This document shows positions 1 through 5,752 of a DNA stretch of 7,083 nt, piece by piece. This stretch comes from Pseudomonadota bacterium. Its GTDB lineage: Bacteria; Myxococcota; Myxococcia; Myxococcales; Anaeromyxobacteraceae. The notes under the pieces are model-generated. The model saw only the letters and a list, made by a program, of their open reading frames with translations. It was not told where the DNA came from and made no database searches. How positions within the stretch are numbered: the first letter of the stretch is position 1; every line of letters begins with the position of its first letter. The stretch lies in assembly GCA_023411405.1 (NCBI GenBank), contig JAEYOU010000401.1:1-7083 (forward strand), in the 5' to 3' direction. A program made the translations under genes and the position numbers.

Positions 1-1883
1 GCGCCGCCGGGCGCGAGGACCGCGTCGCGGTACCGGCGCGCGACCGCGGCGTCGAGGAGCCCGGCGTCGCGGAACGGGCCGAACAGGTCCTTCGCGATGA
101 CGAGCGACCACATGTACGTGTAGTAAATGGCCGAGTAGCCGTCGAGGTGCCCGAACGACTCCTGGAAGTACGTCCCCGGCACGTGGCGGAACGGCGTGTA
201 GCGCTCCTGCAGCTCGGCGACGACGGCGGTGGTGTCGAGGCCCCGCGGGTCCCGGCGGTGGAGCTCGAGGCTCGTCGCCGCGTAGAACATCTGCTGGCGG
301 ACCATGAGCCCCTTGCCGTACTCGTCCGCCGCCTTCATGCGCTTCACGAGGTCCGCGGGGATCGGCGCCCCGGTCTCGACGTGGCGGGCGAAGCGGGCGA
401 GCACCGCCGGGTCCCAGACCCACTCCTCGAGCATCTGCGACGGCGCCTCGACGAAGTCCCACTCGGTCGCGACGCCGGAGTGCGCCGCCCACCGCGTGTG
501 GCCGCCGAGCACGTGGTGGAGGAGGTGGCCGAACTCGTGGAAGAACGTCCGCACGTCGGAGTGCTCGAGCAGCGCCGGCACGCCGGGCGCGGGGCGCGGG
601 AAGTTGCAGACGAGGACGCCCTCGGGGAGCCGCTTCCCCTCCTGGCCCGACGCGAGCGTGAACTGGGCGTAGTGCTTGTACTTGCCCTCGCGCGGGTGCA
701 TGTCGAGGTAGACGCGGCCGAGGAGCCGCTCCCCCTCGACGACGTCGAAGACCTCCACCTCCGGGTGCCAGACCGGGGCGCCCTCCGCCCGGCGGTACTC
801 GATGCCGAAGAGGTGCGCCGTCACGTCGAGCACGCCGTCCTTCACGCGGCCGTACTCGAAGTACGGCCGGACCGAGAGCGAGTCGAAGCCGTACTGCTCG
901 GCCTTGATCCGCTCCTGGAGGTAGGCGGAGTCCCACGGCTCGACGCGCTCCGCGCCGGCGTCGTCGGCGCGCTTGCGGGCGAGGAGCTGCTCGTAGTCGC
1001 GGCGCATGCGGGCCGCCGAGGCCCCGGCGATCCGCTCCACGAACTCGGCCGCGGCGCGATCGCTGCCGATCATCTTGTCCTCGGTGACGTACGCGGCCCA
1101 GCTCGAGTACCCGAGCACGCGCGCCAGCTCGGCGCGGCGGTCGAGGAGCCGGCCGAGGACCTCGAGGTTCGCGGGGTGGCCGCGGAGGCGGTAGAGGCGC
1201 CACAGCTCGGAGCGGGCGCGCTCGCTCCGGGCGTAGGTCATGAAGGGCACGTAGTCCGTGTTGTCGGTCGTGATCGTGACCTTCCCGTCCGGGCCGGGCG
1301 GGTGGGCGCGGCGACAGTCCTCGGGGAGGCCGTCGAGGTCGTCGGCCGCGATGGTCAGCCGCCGCACGTCGTCCTTGATGTTCCGGCCGAACTCCTGGCC
1401 GATCCGGACGAGCTCGTCCCGCAGCTCCTTCACGCGCCGGCGCGTGGCCTCGTCGCGATCGACGCCCGCGCGCCGGAAGTCGCGCAGGCTCTTCTCGACG
1501 AGGTACCGCGTCGCCGGGTCCTGGCCCGCGGCGTCCACGCCGAGCAGCGCCTCGTAGAGCCCCCGGTCGAGCGAGAGCTCCGTCGAGAGCGCGTCCACCT
1601 CCTGCTCCGCCAGCTCCGCGGCGTCGCGCAGCTTCGGATCGGGGTGGACGTTCCGGGCGAGGCTCGCCCGGGCCGAGGCCCCCGCGAGGGCGGCGAACGC
1701 GCCGTCGAAGGCCTCGAGCAGGGCGAGCCCCGACGATCGCGCCTGGGGCCCCAGCGCCCGCGCGCGGTCGGCGAGGGCCCGCGCCTGGGCCATGTCGTCG
1801 CGGCAACCCTGCGTGAATGCTTCCGGGGTGGAGGTGAGCGAGCGGGCGGCGTCGAGGATGCGAGCGTCGGGGAGGACGGACAT
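1..1883 (-). CDS. M3-family zinc oligopeptidase (thimet oligopeptidase/oligopeptidase A-like), C-terminus cut by the window edge
   Basis: A zinc metallopeptidase that in this family degrades short peptides, usually in the cytoplasm. Reading leftward from ATG at 1883 gives 627 complete codons with no stop. The zinc site is intact: HEFGH at residues 449-453 (ligands H449 and H453, catalytic E450) and the third ligand E479 in the FVEAPSQMLEEW segment, at the spacing of thimet oligopeptidase. The downstream catalytic block HLDGYSAIYYTY is also present (H579, Y583, Y587, Y590). The last visible residues, RYRDAVLAPGG, align with the end of M3 enzymes, so only about 30 to 40 residues should be missing. 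The start MSVLPDARILDAARSL has no Shine-Dalgarno; a -10-like hexamer sits 8 bases upstream. No signal peptide is visible. It lies 164 bases downstream of the receiver fusion on the same strand and may have its own promoter. The family is certain; the physiological substrate is unknown. Confidence 0.95.
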   Translation of the reverse strand, partial: MSVLPDARILDAARSLTSTPEAFTQGCRDDMAQARALADRARALGPQARSSGLALLEAFDGAFAALAGASARASLARNVHPDPKLRDAAELAEQEVDALSTELSLDRGLYEALLGVDAAGQDPATRYLVEKSLRDFRRAGVDRDEATRRRVKELRDELVRIGQEFGRNIKDDVRRLTIAADDLDGLPEDCRRAHPPGPDGKVTITTDNTDYVPFMTYARSERARSELWRLYRLRGHPANLEVLGRLLDRRAELARVLGYSSWAAYVTEDKMIGSDRAAAEFVERIAGASAARMRRDYEQLLARKRADDAGAERVEPWDSAYLQERIKAEQYGFDSLSVRPYFEYGRVKDGVLDVTAHLFGIEYRRAEGAPVWHPEVEVFDVVEGERLLGRVYLDMHPREGKYKHYAQFTLASGQEGKRLPEGVLVCNFPRPAPGVPALLEHSDVRTFFHEFGHLLHHVLGGHTRWAAHSGVATEWDFVEAPSQMLEEWVWDPAVLARFARHVETGAPIPADLVKRMKAADEYGKGLMVRQQMFYAATSLELHRRDPRGLDTTAVVAELQERYTPFRHVPGTYFQESFGHLDGYSAIYYTYMWSLVIAKDLFGPFRDAGLLDAAVARRYRDAVLAPGG

Positions 1884-1891
1884 GGGGGAGG

Positions 1892-1897
1892 GTTCTA
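1892..1897 (-). promoter_or_regulatory. Candidate -10 element of the M3 peptidase, positioned for a leaderless transcript
   Basis: On the minus strand this reads TAGAAC, four of six matches to TATAAT. Eight bases separate it from the peptidase ATG. A start point 7 or 8 bases downstream would fall on or beside the ATG, which agrees with the absence of any purine-rich ribosome binding site. The -35 region (1915-1920, GTGCAC) is poor, so the promoter would be weak or helped by an activator. Confidence 0.3.
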
Positions 1898-1904
1898 CCG
1901 CGGC

Positions 1905-1927
1905 AGGGGCGGTCGTGCACCGCCCCT
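1905..1927. promoter_or_regulatory. Perfect 9-bp inverted repeat upstream of the peptidase, candidate operator
   Basis: The arms AGGGGCGGT (1905-1913) and ACCGCCCCT (1919-1927) are perfect inverted complements around a 5-base spacer, CGTGC. The dyad lies 21 bases upstream of the peptidase ATG and covers the spacer and -35 position of the candidate promoter at 1892-1897. That is a typical place for a dimeric regulator to bind. Alternatively it could act as an RNA hairpin in transcript reading through from the upstream gene; no T-run follows on the minus strand, so it is not a standard terminator. Confidence 0.4.
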
Positions 1928-1983
1928 CGGGCGGCGCGTGCGGCTGGGCCCCTCGGAAGCGCGCACGAGCGCGGACATGCAGG

Positions 1984-2018
1984 CCCGCTCACCCTGAGCC
2001 TGTCGAAGGGTGAGCGGG
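1984..2018. repeat. REP-like palindrome, single unit (copy A)
   Basis: The 12-base arms CCCGCTCACCCT (1984-1995) and AGGGTGAGCGGG (2007-2018) pair perfectly around an 11-base loop, GAGCCTGTCGA. The same core recurs at 3660-3692 and inverted at 3620-3646. Sequences built on CCCTGAGCCTGTCGAAGGG are dispersed, non-coding, palindromic repeats in many GC-rich genomes. This copy begins 29 bases after the stop of the receiver fusion on that gene's strand, so it could stabilise the mRNA 3' end or weaken read-through into the peptidase gene. No T-run follows. Confidence 0.8.
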
Positions 2019-2047
2019 GAGTGGTCGGCGCGAGCGGTCGATCCCTG

Positions 2048-3532
2048 TCAGATCCCCAGCAGCCGCATCAGCCGCTCCTGCATCGTCCGCTTGCGCTTCT
2101 CGTCCTTGCAGGTCTCGACGGCGCGGGCCCAGGCCTCGCGCGCGGACTGCTGGAACCCGAGCTGCTCGTACGTGAGCGCGAGCACCTCGTGCGCCTCGGG
2201 CACGTCGGGGCGGAGCTCGGAGGCGCGGGAGAACGCGGCGGCGGCCTCGAAGAGGAGGCCCTGCCGGGCGAGCGCGTGGCCGAGGTAGTAGTGCGCCTCG
2301 GCGGAGAGGTCGTCCTTCGACGTCGCCTCGCGGAGGAGGTGGATCGCCTCCTCGAGGCGGCCGGCCTGGAGGAGCTTCGCGCCCTCGCGCCACGCGGCGG
2401 CGGCGACGGCGCGGGCGGCGACCGCGACGGGGTCGCCGGCGGGGCCGATGAGGAGGAGCTTCAGCGTGCGCTGGAGCTCCTCGGGCCGGTACGGCTTCTC
2501 GAGGAACGCGTCGGCGCCGAAGGCGATCTTCGCGTCGGCGGCCACGGTGCCGCGGTGGATCGCGGACGTGAGGACGACGCGGGTGGGCCGGAGCACGGGG
2601 TCGCCCTTCACGGCGCGGCACACCTCGAACCCGGGCATCATCGGCAGCATCGCGTCGAGGATCACGAGCTCGGGCCGCGCCTCGCGGATGAGGTCGAGCG
2701 CGGCCTTGCCGTTCGCCGCCTGGAGCGCGGTCGCGCCCTGCCTCTTCACCGCGGCGGCGGCCTCCTCGCGCGTCTCGGGGACGGCGTCGGCGACGAGGAC
2801 GAGGTAGCCCTTGCCGAGCCCCTCGAGCCGCTGCGTGGTCGAGCCGTCCTCCGGCAGCGGCGTCGCCGGGATCGGCGCCGGCGGCTCGAGCTCGGGCGGA
2901 CGGGACCGGCGGGCCGGGGTGGGCGCGGAGAAGGGCGTCTCCGTCACCTCGGCGACGCCGACCACCTCCATGGTGGCGGTGATCTCGGGGAGCTCGATGC
3001 TGCCCGTGTCGCTGCTGCTCTTCTTCGCGGTGGCGTGCACGACGCCGACCCACGCGGCGATGGGGTCCGGCAGCGCGGGCGCCTGCGCGCCGCGCCACGT
3101 GGGCGCGCCCCGCTTCCGCTCGCGCACGACGCCGTCGAGCGTCCGCTCGAGCGCCGCCGGCACGGCGACGTACCGGAGGACCTTGCGGCCGGTGACGAAC
3201 CGGATCTCGTCGGCCAGCGCGTGGTCGTCCGGATCCGCCATCGCGAGCACGAGCTCGGCCTTGCCGAGCGAGAGCGGCAGGACCCGCCGCTGCCGGCAGA
3301 ACGCGGGCGCGACCACCTCGAGGTTCGCCGTGGGGATGACCGACTTCGAGAAGTCGACCCCCGGGCAGCCTTGCAGATCGGCGAGCGCCCGGACCAGCGC
3401 GCCCTCGGCGGCGAGGCCGAGCCGGAGCGCGGCGGAGGCGATGTCCCCGTCGTGCGCCGCCGCCAGCGCGCGGGCCGCGGCGTCGGGGGTGAGGACACCA
3501 GAGCGGACCAGGTGGGCTGGGACGTCGGGCAT
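2048..3532 (-). CDS. MshEN-like / response-regulator receiver / TPR fusion protein
   Basis: A 494-residue cytoplasmic protein, probably a signalling adaptor. Residues 1-135 resemble the N-terminal domain of type II secretion/type IV pilus ATPases (MshEN/GspE-N), with the pattern LRLGLAAEGALVRALADLQGCPGVDF and then RRVLPLSLGKAELVLAMADPDD. The RLG...Q motifs that bind cyclic di-GMP in true MshEN domains are degenerate. Residues 140-240 are a Pro/Ala-rich linker. Residues 241-362 are a receiver domain: D249, phosphoacceptor D293 in VILDAMLP, T322, and K346 in LEKPY. The second acidic-pocket residue is Ala (A250). Residues 380-475 hold about three TPR-like helical pairs, followed by a basic tail, KDEKRKRTMQERLMRLLGI. 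There is no HTH, GGDEF or kinase domain, so output is probably by protein contact. The ATG at 3532 has no Shine-Dalgarno but has promoter-like sequence directly upstream. No partner histidine kinase is in the window. The architecture is clear; the function is unknown. Confidence 0.9.
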   Translation of the reverse strand: MPDVPAHLVRSGVLTPDAAARALAAAHDGDIASAALRLGLAAEGALVRALADLQGCPGVDFSKSVIPTANLEVVAPAFCRQRRVLPLSLGKAELVLAMADPDDHALADEIRFVTGRKVLRYVAVPAALERTLDGVVRERKRGAPTWRGAQAPALPDPIAAWVGVVHATAKKSSSDTGSIELPEITATMEVVGVAEVTETPFSAPTPARRSRPPELEPPAPIPATPLPEDGSTTQRLEGLGKGYLVLVADAVPETREEAAAAVKRQGATALQAANGKAALDLIREARPELVILDAMLPMMPGFEVCRAVKGDPVLRPTRVVLTSAIHRGTVAADAKIAFGADAFLEKPYRPEELQRTLKLLLIGPAGDPVAVAARAVAAAAWREGAKLLQAGRLEEAIHLLREATSKDDLSAEAHYYLGHALARQGLLFEAAAAFSRASELRPDVPEAHEVLALTYEQLGFQQSAREAWARAVETCKDEKRKRTMQERLMRLLGI

Positions 3533-3541
3533 CGCGAGGGA

Positions 3542-3569
3542 AGTCTAACCCGGGGCCGTCGTTTGTCCC
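3542..3569 (-). promoter_or_regulatory. Candidate sigma-70-type promoter of the receiver fusion
   Basis: On the minus strand, GGGACA (3564-3569, four of six to TTGACA) and TAGACT (3542-3547, four of six to TATAAT) are separated by 16 bases. TAGACT ends 9 bases before the ATG at 3532, which would give a leader of about two bases or none. The gene lacks a ribosome binding site, in agreement with leaderless initiation. It shares this arrangement with the peptidase gene downstream. Confidence 0.35.
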
Positions 3570-3616
3570 GAATGCGGCAGCGGTGGCAGGAGCGCATACA
3601 TGTGGCGCAGCCCCGC

Positions 3617-3700
3617 GACCTCGTGGTTCGACAGGCTCACCACGAGCGGACTCGAAGGTCCGCTCACCCTGTGCCTGTCGAAGGGTGAGCGGGCGAGGTC
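3617..3700. repeat. Composite REP-like inverted pair (copies B and C)
   Basis: Two REP-like units lie in opposite orientation. Copy B (3620-3646) has 7-base arms CTCGTGG/CCACGAG around TTCGACAGGCTCA. Copy C (3660-3692) has 11-base arms around GTGCCTGTCGA, one base different from the loop of copy A at 1984-2018. Together 3627-3682 forms a longer imperfect palindrome: 25-base arms with five mismatches around TCGAAG, including a perfect inner 8-bp stem GAGCGGAC/GTCCGCTC. The outer ends GACCTCG (3617-3623) and CGAGGTC (3694-3700) also pair. The element begins 9 bases after the gpsA stop on its strand and fills most of the gap before the receiver fusion, like an E. coli BIME. Confidence 0.8.
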
Positions 3701-3709
3701 CTCCCCCCG

Positions 3710-4708
3710 TCACCGCTCCGGCTTGGTCTCCCGCATCATCAGCGCGGTCACGGCCTCCCGCGGCGGCACGTTCTCGTGCAGGAGCCGGTACACGGTCTCG
3801 CAGATCGGCATCTCGGTCTCCAGCCGCTGCGCGAGGGCGTGCACGCTCCGGGCGTTGCGGATGCCCTCGGCGACCTGCCCGAGCTCGCGCTCGATGTCGT
3901 CGAGCCGCTTGCCCTCGGCGAGGCTCCGGCCCACGGTCCGGTTGCGCGACAGGTCCGAGGAGCAGGTGAGGACGAGATCGCCGAGCCCGGAGAGGCCGGA
4001 GAGCGTGAGCGGGTTCGCGCCCTTCCGGACGGCGAGGCGGGAGATCTCGACGAGGCCGCGGGTGATGAGCGCGGCGAGGGCGTTCGCGCCGAAGCCGAGG
4101 CCGTCGGAGATGCCGGCGGCGATGGCGACGACGTTCTTCACGCACCCGCCCACCTCGCAGCCGACGACGTCGCCGGAGGTGTACGGGCGGAAGGTCTTCG
4201 TGTGGAACGCGTCCTGGACCTGCCGCGCGATCCGCTCCCAGCGGGCGGCGACCGTCACCGCGGTCGGCAGCCCCTTCGCGACCTCCTTCGCGAACGACGG
4301 ACCGGACATCACCGCGAGGTACGGGTGGAGCGGGACCGGGAGCACGTCCTCGAGCACCTCGGTCATGGTCATGAGCGACTCGAGCTCGATCCCCTTGGCC
4401 ACGCACACGAGCGGTGTGCCGGCGTGGACGAGCCGCTTCGCCTCGATCGCCACCTGCCGGATGGCGAAGGACGGCACGGCGAGCACGACCAGCTCCGCGC
4501 CCTCCAGCGCGCGGGCGAGGTCGGCCGTCGCGTGCAGGTTCGCGGGCAGCGCGACGCCGGGCAGGTACCGCTCGTTCCGGTGCGCGCGCGCGATCTCGTC
4601 GAGGACGGCGGTGTCCTTGTCCCACGTCGTGACCGGGAACCCCTTCGCGGCGAGCAGCGCCCCGAGAGCAGTCCCCCACGATCCGGCACCGAGCACCGCG
4701 CAGCGCAT
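3710..4708 (-). CDS. gpsA: Glycerol-3-phosphate dehydrogenase [NAD(P)+]
   Basis: Cytoplasmic enzyme that interconverts dihydroxyacetone phosphate and sn-glycerol 3-phosphate, supplying the backbone for phospholipid synthesis. The 332-residue product is full length for the family. The N-terminal Rossmann fold shows VLGAGSWGTALG (GxGxxG at residues 7-12). Further hallmarks are AKGIE (104-108), SGPSFAKEVA (135-144), the catalytic lysine K191 in GGCVKNVVAIAAGISDGLGFGANA, SGLSGLGDLVLTCSS (237-251), SRNRTVG (254-260) and VAEGIRNA (279-286). I chose ATG at 4708 over an in-frame ATG seven codons upstream because AGGAGG lies 6 bases before 4708 and the Rossmann beta strand begins directly after it. 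The TPR membrane protein ends 96 bases upstream on the same strand, so co-transcription is possible. A REP-like pair follows the stop. No residue looks missing. Confidence 0.98.
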   Translation of the reverse strand: MRCAVLGAGSWGTALGALLAAKGFPVTTWDKDTAVLDEIARAHRNERYLPGVALPANLHATADLARALEGAELVVLAVPSFAIRQVAIEAKRLVHAGTPLVCVAKGIELESLMTMTEVLEDVLPVPLHPYLAVMSGPSFAKEVAKGLPTAVTVAARWERIARQVQDAFHTKTFRPYTSGDVVGCEVGGCVKNVVAIAAGISDGLGFGANALAALITRGLVEISRLAVRKGANPLTLSGLSGLGDLVLTCSSDLSRNRTVGRSLAEGKRLDDIERELGQVAEGIRNARSVHALAQRLETEMPICETVYRLLHENVPPREAVTALMMRETKPER

Positions 4709-4714
4709 CAGCCA

Positions 4715-4720
4715 CCTCCT
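4715..4720 (-). promoter_or_regulatory. Ribosome binding site of gpsA, decides the start
   Basis: The minus strand reads AGGAGG, a full Shine-Dalgarno core, followed by 6 bases and ATG at 4708. It is the clearest ribosome binding site in the window. It excludes the longer start at 4729, because the site would then lie inside the coding region. Confidence 0.85.
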
Positions 4721-4734
4721 GTACGGCATCGTAC
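4721..4734. repeat. Short dyad adjoining the gpsA Shine-Dalgarno
   Basis: GTACG (4721-4725) and CGTAC (4730-4734) are inverted around GCAT, immediately next to the AGGAGG of gpsA. On the minus strand the dyad contains a -10-like TACGAT with no matching -35. It could be a small operator or a weak hairpin affecting ribosome access, but a 5-bp stem can arise by chance. Confidence 0.2.
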
Positions 4735-4784
4735 CCGGCGGCCATCGGCGCGCCGCGGGATTCTCCGGGGGTGCAACCCGTGAT

Positions 4785-4797
4785 GACGCGGTGCGTC
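4785..4797 (-). terminator. Weak hairpin just after the TPR membrane protein gene
   Basis: GACGC (4785-4789) and GCGTC (4793-4797) pair around GGT, starting 7 bases past the stop codon of the TPR gene on its strand. The stem is only 5 bp and no T-run follows, so efficient termination is unlikely. Otherwise the 96-base gap 4709-4804 holds only the gpsA ribosome binding site and the small dyad beside it. Confidence 0.15.
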
Positions 4798-4804
4798 GAG
4801 CGAC

Positions 4805-5539
4805 TCAGGGTCCGCAGACCCAGCCCGTGACGAGGATCAGGCCGGCCACGACGAGCAGCGCCGTCGCCGCCGGCCGCGACGGCTTCGCGCGCCAGGCGAA
4901 CGGGCGCTCGTGCCGGCGGTGGAACCGCGGCAACGTGCGGTAGTCGCGCCAGGCCTGCTCCCGGGCCGCCACGGCGCCGGCGACGTCCCCGAGGCCCGCG
5001 AGGGCCCGCGAGAGGAGCCACCGGCCCTCGATGGACCCGGGCCGCTGCTCGAGCAGGCGCTCCAGCGCCTCGCGCGCCCCGGCGAAGTCCCTGCGCGCGA
5101 GCCGCTGGCGCCCGAGCTCGAGCTCGAGCTCGCCCGCCCGGAACCGGGGATCCGCCTCGCGCACGAGCGCGAGCGCGCGCTCGGCCGGGTCGTACGCGCC
5201 GCTCCGGCCGAGGGCCGCGCCCATCACGAACGCGGTGTGGGCGTCCTCGTCCCCCGCCTCGACGTTGGGCCGGAGCGTCTCGGCGGCCTCCCGCGGCCGC
5301 CCGGACTCGAGCAGCCGCTCCGCCAGCTCGAACCGCGCCCGGCGGTCGTGCGGGTTCACGGCGAGCGTGCGCCGGAGCTGACCCATCCGCCGCCACCGCG
5401 CCAGCCAGCGGACCGGGTCCGGCAGCACACGGAACGTGAACCGGTCGCTCGCCCACCAGAGCACGAGCAGGACGACCAGCGCCGTCACCGGACTCCCGGT
5501 GAACCACGAGACCAGCCACCAGAGCGGGAACCACGACAT
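4805..5539 (-). CDS. TPR-repeat protein with an N-terminal and a C-terminal membrane segment
   Basis: A 244-residue protein I cannot name. Residues 1-30 (MSWFPLWWLVSWFTG...LVVLLVLWWA) are a Trp-rich hydrophobic membrane anchor. Residues 45-200 are helical TPR-like pairs: RRTLAVNPHDRRARFELAERLLESGRPREAAETL, then HTAFVMGAALGRSGAYDPAERALALV, then ELGRQRLARRDFAGAREALERLLEQRPGSIEGRWLLSRALAGLGDVAGAVAAREQAW. After a basic stretch (HRRHERPFAWRAKPSRP), residues 224-240 form a second hydrophobic helix ending in GWVCGP. The TPR domain is therefore held between two membrane segments and both ends lie on the opposite side from it; by the positive-inside rule the basic flanks place the TPR domain in the cytoplasm. 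ATG at 5539 was chosen because a GGGGG-rich stretch precedes it; an in-frame ATG 11 codons upstream (5572) has no better site. It is probably a scaffold or assembly factor (inference). It lies upstream of gpsA and divergent from the PP-loop gene. Confidence 0.85.
   Translation of the reverse strand: MSWFPLWWLVSWFTGSPVTALVVLLVLWWASDRFTFRVLPDPVRWLARWRRMGQLRRTLAVNPHDRRARFELAERLLESGRPREAAETLRPNVEAGDEDAHTAFVMGAALGRSGAYDPAERALALVREADPRFRAGELELELGRQRLARRDFAGAREALERLLEQRPGSIEGRWLLSRALAGLGDVAGAVAAREQAWRDYRTLPRFHRRHERPFAWRAKPSRPAATALLVVAGLILVTGWVCGP
5113..5132. repeat. 20-bp perfect palindrome made of a tandem 6-mer, inside the TPR gene
   Basis: Alternating GAGCTC units make a perfect 20-base palindrome, equivalent to about three copies of a six-base repeat. 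On the coding strand it encodes the alternating Glu-Leu run in AGELELELGRQ. It may simply be repeated GAG and CTC codon choice, but simple repeats like this can also expand or contract in six-base steps without breaking the frame. Confidence 0.6.
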
Positions 5540-5752
5540 GGATCGACCCCCATCACGACCAATGAACCACATCCGCGGGACTGCCGCCAAGGAGCCAGGC
5601 CGAAGGGAGGCGCCGGCGCCGGTCTCCGGTCCGGGGACATCGACCTCGCCCGCGAAGGCACGCACGCCGGAGTTGACCGCCTGCGAGGGCCGCGCGAACG
5701 TGGGCACGCTCGACGAGGCGCCGCTCCCGGCGCTGGAGCTGCGAGGTCCGCG
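5540..5752. promoter_or_regulatory. Divergent intergenic region between the TPR gene and the PP-loop gene
   Basis: These 213 bases should hold promoters for both flanking genes. For the rightward gene, TTGACC (5673-5678) is followed after 17 bases by GAACGT (5696-5701): a good -35 with a poor -10. A 12-bp self-complementary sequence, GGCGCCGGCGCC, lies at 5609-5620, but such runs are common at this GC content. I see no clear leftward promoter and no additional gene. The rightward frame is open across the gap but has no recognisable protein features before 5753. Confidence 0.3.
5743..5747 (+). promoter_or_regulatory. Ribosome binding site of the PP-loop gene
   Basis: GAGGT matches the anti-Shine-Dalgarno and lies 5 bases before ATG at 5753. 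Together with the zinc-finger-like cysteines that begin at residue 5, it selects this start over the many upstream in-frame possibilities. Confidence 0.6.

Noticed and set aside
147..1997. Long plus-strand open frame opposite the M3 peptidase
   Set aside because: It is antisense to a peptidase with an intact HEFGH zinc site and conserved Tyr/His block. Its product is Arg/Val/Glu-rich low-complexity sequence, as expected for the mirror frame of a GC-rich gene.
2021..3688. Plus-strand open frame opposite the receiver fusion
   Set aside because: No recognisable domain; the opposite strand encodes clear MshEN-like, receiver and TPR segments.
3776..4783. Plus-strand open frame opposite gpsA
   Set aside because: gpsA on the other strand is complete with every family motif; this frame is compositional.
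1989..5534. Very long minus-strand open frame crossing three genes
   Set aside because: It runs out of frame through gpsA, the receiver fusion and the repeats, and its product is Arg/Ala/Gly-rich. The repeat-derived LRQAQGER and GEPVEP peptides show it reads through non-coding palindromes.
4910..5752. Upstream in-frame extension of the PP-loop gene
   Set aside because: The extension is antisense to the TPR gene and has no family similarity; GAGGT and the CTRC motif mark the start at 5753.
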